Part shown: piece after piece, positions 1 through 6,200 of the stretch | Layout: the number at the start of each line of letters is the position of its first letter | Position numbering within the stretch: the first letter of the stretch is position 1 | Assembly (NCBI GenBank): GCA_903858975.1 | Contig: CAIOKW010000341.1 | Location: forward strand, 1-7,491 | DNA from: Oligoflexia bacterium | GTDB taxonomy: Bacteria; Bdellovibrionota; UBA1018; CAIMNF01 | Length of the DNA stretch: 7,491 nucleotides | Reading direction: 5' to 3' | The notes under the pieces: generated by a model | The model's input: the letters and a program-made list of their open reading frames with translations, nothing else | What the model was told of the DNA's origin: nothing | The model's database searches: none | Made by a program: the position numbers and the translations under genes

Positions 1-1448
1 GTCTTCTCTAGCTCTTCCATCGCATCTCGAAGCTTCCCGGCAAACTTAAAGTTAATGCCTTTTCCGCCTGCTGATGAGCTGGAACCCACTACGGCGTCAC
101 GAATCGATTGCGACAAGAGCTCTGGACCGATTTTTTGCTCGGTGCCTGAAAGCACTACGAGTCGCTCCATTTCATTCTCGAGCTGACGAATATTACCTGG
201 CCACGTGTAATCAAAAATCTTTTCCATCGCACGCGCGGTAATTTGCTTCATCGGAATCTCTTTCTCTTTACAATTTTTCAAGAGGAAGTGATCCACGAGT
301 ACTGGCAAATCTTCTTTGCGGTCACGAAGCGCTGGAACCTGAATATTGATGACGTTAATTCGGTAAAATAAATCTTCTCGGAAGGTCCCTTCTTCAATCA
401 TGGACTTCAAGTCTCGATTGGTAGCCGCGATTACTCTCACATCTACTTTTCGCTCCTCAGTTCCCCCGACTGGAGTCAAGGTCCCCTGCTGAAGCACTCG
501 AAGAAGCTTCACTTGCATAGTCAGACTCATATCGCCAACTTCATCGAGGAACAAGGTCCCGTTATGAGCGGCTTCGAAAAGACCTTTTTTATCTTTGATG
601 GCACCCGTGAATGATCCCTTCACGTGACCAAAAAGCTCACTATCCAACAAGGTTTCAGTCAGCGCTGAGCAGTTTACGGTAACAAAGCTTGAACTTTTTC
701 GAGGTGAACTAAAGTGTACTGAACGGGCAATCAATTCCTTACCGGTCCCGTTCTCCCCTTGAACCAAAACGGTTGCCTCTGAGCTCGATACTTTATCGAG
801 CATTGCATAGAGCTCCTGCATCGGCTTTGATTTTCCGATCATCTGATTGTAGCTGTATTTGTTTTCAACCAAATTATTGAGTGCAGAAATTCGAGCCTCT
901 CGTTTTGAAATCTCAGTGTGGAATGCTGTAATTTCTTGTCCCACGAGATCGACGAGTTCATAAAAATATTTTACTTCTGCATGCGAAAGCGGCTTCATCT
1001 TTGAAACGGCTTCATGAAACAGTTCTCCGTCCATGCCTCGTGCTTCAATTTGATGAACTGCCTTCGTAATCGCTTCTGCGCTCACTTCATGCTCCACGTG
1101 AGAATAAGCAACCACGGCTCCTAGGTATTCTCCATCGATCACTACTTTTGTAGCGAAGAATTTCTCGAACCCCAGGGGGCCCGCTGAAATCCAATGGTGA
1201 TCCGTATTTTGTGAAAGCTGATCTGAAACTTCTCTAAAAAATCCGGTGAGCCACTCTCTTCCTTGTTCTTTCGGAAGGAGGTTTGCGCACATGGCGTTTT
1301 TAAACTCTCTTTGTCGGTCATACGGGTCGTAGTTGCGAACCACCCCGCGCTCATCTAAAAAAAACACTTCTGCATGGAACCATTGCCCAATGATTTGCTG
1401 CAATTTACGAATGACGTGAATGTGTTTTAGCTCTTCCCAATTGATCAT
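1..1448 (-). CDS. Sigma-54-dependent transcriptional activator (bEBP), C-terminus cut by window edge
   Basis: The 482 visible residues form an enhancer-binding protein that would use ATP hydrolysis to open sigma-54 promoters. Residues 1-175 are a sensory region without a canonical phospho-receiver. The stretch around 86-115 (WISAGPLGF...IDGEYLGAVVAY) loosely resembles PocR/GAF-type ligand-binding folds, but this is weak. The AAA+ domain spans about 202-440. It has Walker A GENGTGKE (231-238), a GSFTGA loop (278-283, the sigma-54 contact, with Ser for the usual Ala), Walker B GTLFLDE (297-303), the arginine-finger region FREDLFYR (356-363) and sensor 2 WPGNIRQLE (416-424). The last residues (LRDAMEELEK) match the usual start of a Fis-type HTH, which lies beyond position 1. 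The ATG start has GAGG 9 nt upstream. The gene lies 80 nt downstream of the thioredoxin gene on the same strand, with no clear terminator between, so co-transcription is possible. Its target promoters are unknown. Confidence 0.95.
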   Translation of the reverse strand, partial: MINWEELKHIHVIRKLQQIIGQWFHAEVFFLDERGVVRNYDPYDRQREFKNAMCANLLPKEQGREWLTGFFREVSDQLSQNTDHHWISAGPLGFEKFFATKVVIDGEYLGAVVAYSHVEHEVSAEAITKAVHQIEARGMDGELFHEAVSKMKPLSHAEVKYFYELVDLVGQEITAFHTEISKREARISALNNLVENKYSYNQMIGKSKPMQELYAMLDKVSSSEATVLVQGENGTGKELIARSVHFSSPRKSSSFVTVNCSALTETLLDSELFGHVKGSFTGAIKDKKGLFEAAHNGTLFLDEVGDMSLTMQVKLLRVLQQGTLTPVGGTEERKVDVRVIAATNRDLKSMIEEGTFREDLFYRINVINIQVPALRDRKEDLPVLVDHFLLKNCKEKEIPMKQITARAMEKIFDYTWPGNIRQLENEMERLVVLSGTEQKIGPELLSQSIRDAVVGSSSSAGGKGINFKFAGKLRDAMEELEK

Positions 1449-1528
1449 GATCTTTGACCTCGATTATTTTTTGTACAATCTCTGTCAAACTTATCGTCAA
1501 AACTTCGGCTAAACTTTAGTCAGAAATG

Positions 1529-2038
1529 CTAAAGGAGCTTTTGCTTAAAAAACTCAAGAACTTCAGGCTTTTGCCACTTCTGTGCCCCAATCCACTTCTC
1601 TAAGATTTGCCCCTCCGGACCAATAAAGTAGGTTTCAGGATATTGAAAAGAACCCATCTTTTCAGCGACCTGATGATCCGCATCCAGAACCAAAATAAAG
1701 TTCCCAGGAAGATGGGCTCCCTTTTCAGGCAAGATTTCTTTTGAGTCCTCGAGGTTAGGATCAAGACTCACTGCCAAAACCTTTAGGGGTTTTCCAAAGT
1801 TTGCTTTGCTTGCGAACTCAACCAGATGAGGAATCTCCTCCGCACAGGGCTCACACCACTTTGCCCAGAAGTGCAGAATAAAATAGCTGCCCTTGACCTG
1901 GTTTAAGTCGAAATGCTGTAGAGCCCCGAGCTTTGTGTACACCTCGGAAGTTTCCTGCCGAGTGCCCCTAAGCCCTGCGAAAAGAGCCACAACTCCAACG
2001 AAAATTAGCGCGATCGAAAAATAACTTTTCTTGCTCAC
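1529..2038 (-). CDS. Membrane-anchored TlpA/ResA-like thiol-disulfide oxidoreductase
   Basis: This is a 169-residue thioredoxin-fold protein. Residues 6-24 form one hydrophobic segment after a Lys-Lys start. It is probably an uncleaved anchor placing the catalytic domain in the periplasm, and there is no lipobox cysteine. The active site is WCEPC (61-65), preceded by FILHFWAK. The cis-proline loop is in QYPETYFI (Pro134), followed by GPEGQILEKWIG. CxxC plus the insert before the central strand fit the TlpA/ResA/AhpC-TSA group, which reduces extracytoplasmic disulfides, often in cytochrome c maturation or general thiol repair. No cytochrome genes are nearby, so the substrate is unknown. I chose the GTG start because AAGGGG sits 7 nt upstream. 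An in-frame ATG at 2062 would add eight residues but has a poor ribosome site. The stop is TAG. Confidence 0.9.
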   Translation of the reverse strand: MSKKSYFSIALIFVGVVALFAGLRGTRQETSEVYTKLGALQHFDLNQVKGSYFILHFWAKWCEPCAEEIPHLVEFASKANFGKPLKVLAVSLDPNLEDSKEILPEKGAHLPGNFILVLDADHQVAEKMGSFQYPETYFIGPEGQILEKWIGAQKWQKPEVLEFFKQKLL

Positions 2039-2045
2039 TGATTCA

Positions 2046-2051
2046 CCCCTT
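2046..2051 (-). promoter_or_regulatory. Shine-Dalgarno that decides the thioredoxin start
   Basis: On the minus strand AAGGGG is followed by 7 nt and then GTG at 2038-2036. This spacing is ideal, and it lies inside the eight-codon extension that would result from starting at ATG 2062. It therefore favours the GTG start. Confidence 0.65.
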
Positions 2052-2079
2052 GAATGGAACATTTCGTCTAATTTATCAT
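2050..2079 (+). promoter_or_regulatory. Candidate promoter for the HNH gene, with a shared divergent -10 region
   Basis: On the plus strand, TTGAAT (2050-2055, 4 of 6 to the sigma-70 -35) is followed by 18 nt and TATCAT (2074-2079, 5 of 6 to the -10). Initiation 7-9 nt later would fall at about 2086-2088, practically on the ATG of the HNH gene. The same bases read on the minus strand give TATGAT (2080-2075), a possible -10 for the thioredoxin gene, but no -35 was seen on that side. The 25 nt between position 2062 and the HNH ATG hold nothing else. Confidence 0.35.
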
Positions 2080-2087
2080 AAAAGAGT

Positions 2088-2627
2088 ATGGAAGGTCGGG
2101 CCCTTCTTTTAAATGCAACATTTCAGCCCTTGCAGGTGATCTCCTGGCAAAAGGCTCTCCAGCTATTCTTTTCCGGCAAGGTCGAGGTGGTCGAATCCTC
2201 AGATCAACTCATCCATTCAGTTAGCCTGACTATCCAGATGCCCAGGGTCATTCGTCTGATTAAATACACCCCGCCACGGCCGCGTAAGAATATCGTTCGC
2301 TTCAGCCGCAGTAATCTATTTCTAAGGGATCAACACACTTGCCAATACTGCGGTAAGAAACCCAGCGTCAATCTTCTTACCATGGATCACGTAACCCCAG
2401 TCGTAAAGGGGGGACCCAAAACCTGGGAGAACATCGTCACTGCCTGTAGACCCTGCAATCTCCAAAAAGGAGGAAGAACCCCAAGCGAAGCCGGTATGCG
2501 CTTAAAGCAAGCGCCCAAGCAGCCGGTGTGGTTACCCTTTATGGGTCTAAATATTGACCTCACCCACATCCCAGAATACATCAGGATTCTGGTTCAGACC
2601 TATACAGGTGGATTAGACTCAAGTTAA
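2088..2627 (+). CDS. HNH endonuclease family protein
   Basis: The protein has 179 residues. The N-terminal half (1-70) carries the LLLNATFQPLQVISW signature common in small bacterial HNH proteins of the McrA-like/HNH5 type. The nuclease core follows: zinc ligands C85-x2-C88 and C120-x2-C123, the DH pair D100-H101, N115 in WENIVTAC, and CNLQKGGR (123-130), where N124 occupies the third HNH position. Such proteins bind divalent metal and cut or nick DNA, but this subfamily is widespread, chromosomal and functionally unassigned. Nothing here marks it as part of a restriction or toxin system. It is followed 9 nt later by the membrane-protein gene, probably in one transcript. No Shine-Dalgarno is well placed: AGAG lies only 1-2 nt before the ATG. 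This fits a short or absent leader. The ATG is supported by family-like sequence from residue 4 onward. Confidence 0.92.
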   Translation: MEGRALLLNATFQPLQVISWQKALQLFFSGKVEVVESSDQLIHSVSLTIQMPRVIRLIKYTPPRPRKNIVRFSRSNLFLRDQHTCQYCGKKPSVNLLTMDHVTPVVKGGPKTWENIVTACRPCNLQKGGRTPSEAGMRLKQAPKQPVWLPFMGLNIDLTHIPEYIRILVQTYTGGLDSS

Positions 2628-2636
2628 ACTATTGAT

Positions 2637-3755
2637 GTGACTCCTGAATCATCCATCATTCGATTTCTAGAATTTTACCTGAGCCCCTTTGTCGCGCAGA
2701 AAAATATCGATCTTCTTAAAATCGAGTTTCTCAAAAAGGTGAAGAACCAAAAAGACCTAGGCCTCGCCGAAGTCATCTTGATCAGAAGTACGATCGAATT
2801 CATGAGAAAAAAGCGAAAGTCCATCCTTTCAAGCGAGGCAACTCTCAAGCGCCTGCAGAATCACCTCGCTGAAATCTACACACTCGCCCCTGAGGATGCG
2901 CTCCTTCTTGCCTCAGAGCCTCCATTTAATATCCCGACAGCTAAGATTGCATTAGCGTGCAGCTCTCCTATTGAGAGCCTCGAGTTTAGGAAATCAAACT
3001 TAAAGAAACAGCTTCAAAAGTCAGGTGTAAATCTGGACCAAGCCTTCACGCCCATTGAATTAAAAACCTCACCCTTAAGCCTCACCGCGAAGCCACGGAG
3101 ATCCTTAATCCAATCGTTCTATGGACTACCTATCGGTGTACGATTTACCCTCGAATCCAGTGCAATCCTGGTAGGGCTCATGGGGCTTTTATGGATCATT
3201 CCGGAAGTCAGAAATCGTTACGAAAACTCGATTCAAAAAAGAATCAATGACTACCTCATTGAAAGCTCCCTCCTCGATGCACCAGCACCCGATGGAACCT
3301 CAAAAACTCCGAAGGCCCCCGTAATTCTGGAAACGCCTGAAGACTCTAAAGAACACGATCTCGTAAATAAAAGCAGCAGCGAGGAGCCCACCACCCGAAA
3401 ACAACCCAAGGTAAACGAGGGAGAAACCTGGAGATTCTCATTCACCGGGGCCTCCACCAATGAAATAGAAGATGGAATCATCAACACCCTCAAAAAAATA
3501 CCTGCAGATGGTGCTAAACCGATCACCGTACCCGGCGGGATTCAGTTTGATTTCGTGCTCGAAACTGACCGCCTGATTACTCTTAAAAATACGCTTGAGA
3601 CCATGGTCGGTGATCTCCAACGAAAATCCATTACATCGAAATCAAAGCAAATCGCTTCAAGCGTAAATATGAGTTGGTATAAAAAACGAAACATGGGCAC
3701 CCGGAAAATTCCAAGTGCCCATGTTCAAGTAATTATTTGGATTTCTACGCTTTGA
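2637..3755 (+). CDS. Hypothetical single-pass membrane protein, convergent with rplQ
   Basis: I cannot assign this 372-residue protein to a function. Residues 1-165 are mostly polar and helical with many Lys/Leu, likely cytoplasmic. Residues about 172-190 form one transmembrane helix (SSAILVGLMGLLWIIPE). Residues 213-262 are a Pro/Ser/Glu/Lys-rich, probably disordered linker. Residues 264-372 look like a folded alpha/beta domain (ETWRFSF, a helix, GGIQFDFVLE, another helix), ending in SWYKK and VQVIIWISTL. The layout resembles membrane-anchored anti-sigma-like or envelope sensor proteins, but that is only shape. The start is GTG at 2637, 9 nt after the HNH stop and in frame with that stop codon. 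No good Shine-Dalgarno is visible, so translation may depend on coupling to the HNH gene. The TGA stop directly abuts the rplQ stop. The last 25 codons overlap an opposite-strand terminator. Confidence 0.8.
   Translation: MTPESSIIRFLEFYLSPFVAQKNIDLLKIEFLKKVKNQKDLGLAEVILIRSTIEFMRKKRKSILSSEATLKRLQNHLAEIYTLAPEDALLLASEPPFNIPTAKIALACSSPIESLEFRKSNLKKQLQKSGVNLDQAFTPIELKTSPLSLTAKPRRSLIQSFYGLPIGVRFTLESSAILVGLMGLLWIIPEVRNRYENSIQKRINDYLIESSLLDAPAPDGTSKTPKAPVILETPEDSKEHDLVNKSSSEEPTTRKQPKVNEGETWRFSFTGASTNEIEDGIINTLKKIPADGAKPITVPGGIQFDFVLETDRLITLKNTLETMVGDLQRKSITSKSKQIASSVNMSWYKKRNMGTRKIPSAHVQVIIWISTL
3681..3725 (-). terminator. Intrinsic terminator of the rpsM-rplQ operon, inside the opposing gene
   Basis: In minus-strand RNA, a perfect 11-bp stem (3725-3715 paired with 3700-3690; 5' arm AACATGGGCAC) encloses a 14-nt loop that can form a small inner GGAA/UUCC pairing. 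It is followed by U-C-G and six U residues (3686-3681). This fits a rho-independent terminator about 30 nt past the rplQ stop. On the plus strand the bases after the stem are CAAGTAATT, with no U-tract, so it should work on the minus strand only. The whole element lies within the last 25 codons of the convergent membrane-protein gene. Confidence 0.8.
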
Positions 3756-4370
3756 TTACTTCTCAGCTTTTTTAGCCGCTGCTTTTTTTGCAGGAGCTTT
3801 CTTCGCTGTAGCAGCCTTCTCAGCTTTTTCTTTAGCAGGCGCTTTCTCAGCTTTTACTGCTTTTTCTTTTTTAGCTCCCGCTTTTTTAGAACCAGCGAAT
3901 AGCTTTCTAAATTTACTGAATGGATCAGCATTACCTTGCTCTGCAACTTGACCCTCAGTCGCCTCAGTAGCTTCTACTGGTGCTTTTGCTTTTTTCTTAC
4001 GGTCAAGCTTAGGATGATCAACGAGTTCAATCATCGCCATTTTTGCAGCATCACCCCAGCGACGTTCAGATACTTTTACAATACGTGTGTATCCGCCCAT
4101 GCGTGCTTTGTAACGCTCTGTAAGCTCGCCGAAAAGCTTCGCAACAACTTCGTCATCACGAGTTCGTGCGAATGCCAATCTACGTGCATTCAAAGTTTCT
4201 TTCTTAGCAAGAGTGATCAAGCGCTCAGTTACTCTGCGAGTTTCCTTAGCCTTTTCAATTGTAGTTACAATTTGCTCTTGTTTAATCAGGTTATTCGCTA
4301 AGTTTTTTAGCATCGCAACCCGATGTGAAGTGTTTCTACCAAATTTTCTACCGTCTACGCCGTGTCTCAT
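3756..4370 (-). CDS. rplQ: 50S ribosomal protein L17 with long Lys/Ala-rich C-terminal extension
   Basis: Residues 1-122 are a full bacterial L17 core (MRHGVDGRKFGRNTSHRVAM..., RLAFARTRDD, GGYTRIVKV, ERRWGDAAKMAMIEL). L17 binds 23S rRNA near the peptide exit region of the large subunit. Family members are usually about 115-135 residues. This one has 204, because of an 82-residue tail. Residues 123-150 are mixed and Glu/Ala-rich. A short segment FSKFRKLFAG (151-160) follows, and 161-204 are almost entirely Lys, Ala, Glu and Pro in AKK/PAKK-like repeats, resembling histone H1-like tails. Such a tail is probably disordered and may contact rRNA or other polyanions (inference). The ATG has AGGA 9 nt upstream. 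It is the last gene of the alpha operon, 24 nt after rpoA. The stop is TAA. Confidence 0.97.
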   Translation of the reverse strand: MRHGVDGRKFGRNTSHRVAMLKNLANNLIKQEQIVTTIEKAKETRRVTERLITLAKKETLNARRLAFARTRDDEVVAKLFGELTERYKARMGGYTRIVKVSERRWGDAAKMAMIELVDHPKLDRKKKAKAPVEATEATEGQVAEQGNADPFSKFRKLFAGSKKAGAKKEKAVKAEKAPAKEKAEKAATAKKAPAKKAAAKKAEK

Positions 4371-4394
4371 AATCTCAATTCCTAACCGATTTGA

Positions 4395-5474
4395 TTATTC
4401 TTCTGAATCATCATCAAAATCTTCGTCACCATCAAATGACATATCATTGTCACTTGCTGATGCCTCAGACTCTACTGCCGCTGGTCTAGCACCATGTGCA
4501 GGAGCAACGAAGCCATCAAGCTTCATTCCGAGCCCTAGACCCATTTCACCTAAAATCTCTTTAATTTCATTCAATGATTTTCTACCGAAGTTCTTCGTCT
4601 TCAGCATTTCAGCCTCAGTTTTCTGAACTAGTTCATAAATGAATCTAATATTTGCGTTCTGTAAACAGTTTGCAGAACGAACAGAAAGCTCAAGCTCTTC
4701 TACTGAACGGTAAAGATTAGGATTAAACTGAGAGCCTTTCTCAGTTTGAATCTCAGCAACCATTTCTGGTTCCTCTTCGAAGTTCAAAAACACTGAAAGT
4801 TGATCCTTTAAGATCTTAGAACCCAATGCAACTGCATCATCTGGCTGTACTGAACCATCGGTCCAAAGCTCTAAAGTAAGTTTATCAAAGTCAGTTCTCT
4901 GTCCAACGCGACTCTGAGTCACGTTATAGTTCACTCTTCGTACAGGAGAGAAAAAACTATCTACAGGAATCCAGCCTACTGGAAGATCCGCAGTTTTGTT
5001 GTTTTCTGCAGCACGATATCCGCGTCCCATTTCAACTCGGATCTCAGCCTTGAAGCTCACTTTGCCTTCAACTGTAGCAATCTTGTGATCTTTGTTCATC
5101 ACTTCGATTTGATCAGAGCAAATGATGTCTTTTGCAAAAACTTCACCCGGACCTTGGAAATTAATGGTCACGGTAGTTTTATCAGTGTGAAGCTTGAAGC
5201 GAATTTCTTTAAGGTTAAGAATAATCTCAACGATATCTTCGCGAACACCTTCAAGTGTAGAGAACTCATGTACAACGCCATCAATCTTGATTGCGGTGAT
5301 TGCAGCACCTTGCAACGAAGAAAGAAGAACTCTTCTCAACGAATTCCCGAGAGTAAGGCCGAATCCGCGCTCTAGGGGGCGGGCGATGAACTTACCGTAA
5401 GCATGAGTCAAAGTTTCTTTTTCAACATCCAATGCCTTTGGCTTAATTAAGTCTCTCCAGTTTCTTTCGATCAT
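4395..5474 (-). CDS. rpoA: DNA-directed RNA polymerase subunit alpha
   Basis: The protein is 359 residues, against about 330 in E. coli. The N-terminal assembly domain (about 1-235) carries ARPLERGFGLTLGNSLRRVLLSSL (31-54), the conserved dimer and beta-contact region, and GRGYRAAENN (150-159). The C-terminal domain (about 250-320) contains LSVRSANCL (263-271), with R266 matching the UP-element-binding Arg265 of E. coli, and the LKTKNFGRKSLNEIKEIL helix-hairpin region. Alpha dimerises to nucleate beta/beta-prime assembly, and its C-terminal domain contacts UP-element DNA and activators. Residues 321-359 are an added tail whose last 15 residues contain nine Asp or Glu. The ATG is preceded by GGAG at 10 nt. 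The gene is separated from rpsD by an 88-nt gap holding a strong hairpin, so its level may be set apart from the upstream ribosomal genes. Confidence 0.98.
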   Translation of the reverse strand: MIERNWRDLIKPKALDVEKETLTHAYGKFIARPLERGFGLTLGNSLRRVLLSSLQGAAITAIKIDGVVHEFSTLEGVREDIVEIILNLKEIRFKLHTDKTTVTINFQGPGEVFAKDIICSDQIEVMNKDHKIATVEGKVSFKAEIRVEMGRGYRAAENNKTADLPVGWIPVDSFFSPVRRVNYNVTQSRVGQRTDFDKLTLELWTDGSVQPDDAVALGSKILKDQLSVFLNFEEEPEMVAEIQTEKGSQFNPNLYRSVEELELSVRSANCLQNANIRFIYELVQKTEAEMLKTKNFGRKSLNEIKEILGEMGLGLGMKLDGFVAPAHGARPAAVESEASASDNDMSFDGDEDFDDDSEE

Positions 5475-5522
5475 AATCTAGATTCTCCAGCTCATTCCGA
5501 GGTTATTTTGCTTAAATACAGG

Positions 5523-5556
5523 AAAAGGACCCGACTTAAATAAGCCGAGCCCTTTT
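5523..5556 (-). promoter_or_regulatory. 16-bp hairpin between rpsD and rpoA: attenuator, partial terminator or processing site
   Basis: In minus-strand RNA, bases 5556-5541 pair with 5538-5523 along 16 consecutive positions around a nominal 2-nt loop (really about 4-6 nt). Three pairs (5550/5529, 5548/5531, 5545/5534) are G-U in this RNA. Read from the plus strand the same positions would be A-C mismatches, so the structure belongs to the rpsD-rpoA transcript. It begins 7 nt after the rpsD stop. The four U residues at its 3' end are inside the stem and are followed by CCUG, so full termination is unlikely. Partial termination, RNase processing or protection of the upstream message are the candidates. 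Confidence 0.7.
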
Positions 5557-5562
5557 AAAAAA

Positions 5563-6189
5563 TTACTTAGAGTACAGTTCTACGATGAGACGCTCTTCGA
5601 TCGGAGCGGTAATATCATCACGAGCTGGCATATCACGTACTTTTACTTTGAAGTCAGCTGGGCTCATTTCAAGCCACTGTGGAACTTCACGACGCTTAGA
5701 TGCTTCAAGAGCAGCTTTAACTTGAATCAAGTTATGGCTCTTCTCACGAATCACAATCTCGTCACCTTTGTTGATTTGAAGGGAAGGAATGTTTACTTTC
5801 TTTCCGTTCACCAAAAAGTGTCCGTGTCTTACGAATTGACGAGCTTCTGAGCGGCTGTTTGCAAAACCAGCACGGAAGACAACGTTATCAAGACGGCGCT
5901 CAAGCATGGTGAGGAAGTTCTCACCCGTAATTCCACGAAGTCTGTCCGCTTTTGCGAAAAGATTTCTGAATTGCTTTTCAAGAAGTCCGTACATACGGCG
6001 AACTTTTTGCTTCTCACGAAGCTGTAAACCGTATTCAGAGAACTTAATACGTCCTTGACCGTGCTGCCCTGGCGGGTAAGCGCGACGTTCAAACGCACAT
6101 TTCTCAGTAAAACAACGATCGCCCTTTAAAAAGAGCTTTTGATTTTCACGACGACAAAAACGACAAACTGCACCACTGTAACGAGCCAT
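5563..6189 (-). CDS. rpsD: 30S ribosomal protein S4 (zinc-binding, C+ form)
   Basis: The protein is a normal-length 208-residue S4, a primary 16S rRNA-binding protein that nucleates 30S body assembly. It has a complete four-cysteine zinc motif at C9, C12, C26 and C31 (C-x2-C-x13-C-x4-C), as in C+ S4 proteins. The central region YPPGQHGQGR (38-47) and LREKQKVRRMYGLLEKQFR are typical. The S4 RNA-binding domain runs from about MLERRLDNVVFRAGF through ARQFVRHGHFLVNGKKVNIPS. The ATG is preceded by AAGGGAG 8 nt away, and the gene follows rpsK by 11 nt. In enterobacteria S4 represses its own operon by binding the rpsM leader. Whether that holds here is untested, but the rpsM leader does have candidate structure. 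Confidence 0.98.
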   Translation of the reverse strand: MARYSGAVCRFCRRENQKLFLKGDRCFTEKCAFERRAYPPGQHGQGRIKFSEYGLQLREKQKVRRMYGLLEKQFRNLFAKADRLRGITGENFLTMLERRLDNVVFRAGFANSRSEARQFVRHGHFLVNGKKVNIPSLQINKGDEIVIREKSHNLIQVKAALEASKRREVPQWLEMSPADFKVKVRDMPARDDITAPIEERLIVELYSK

Positions 6190-6200
6190 GATAATCTCCC

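Noticed and set aside
1460..1500. TTGACA (1488-1483) and TTGACG (1500-1495) on the minus strand upstream of the sigma-54 activator as a promoter
   Set aside because: The perfect -35 has only a 14-nt spacer to AATAAT, and the second has a poor -10 (TGTACA) at 17 nt. Neither makes a convincing promoter.
1509..1519. Small palindrome CTAAACTTTAG between the thioredoxin and activator genes as a terminator
   Set aside because: It has a 5-bp A/T-rich stem with a 1-nt loop and no T-tract, so it is too weak.
3783..3789. Seven-A slippery run in the L17 tail as programmed frameshifting or phase variation
   Set aside because: Runs of A are expected from Lys codons in this composition. There is no downstream pseudoknot or useful alternative frame.
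3936..4626. Plus-strand open frames opposite rplQ and rpoA (121 and 137 codons), with others opposite rpoA at 5085-5400
   Set aside because: They lie antisense to clearly conserved genes, have low-complexity Ser/Phe/Cys-rich translations and no ribosome sites of note. They are frame shadows.
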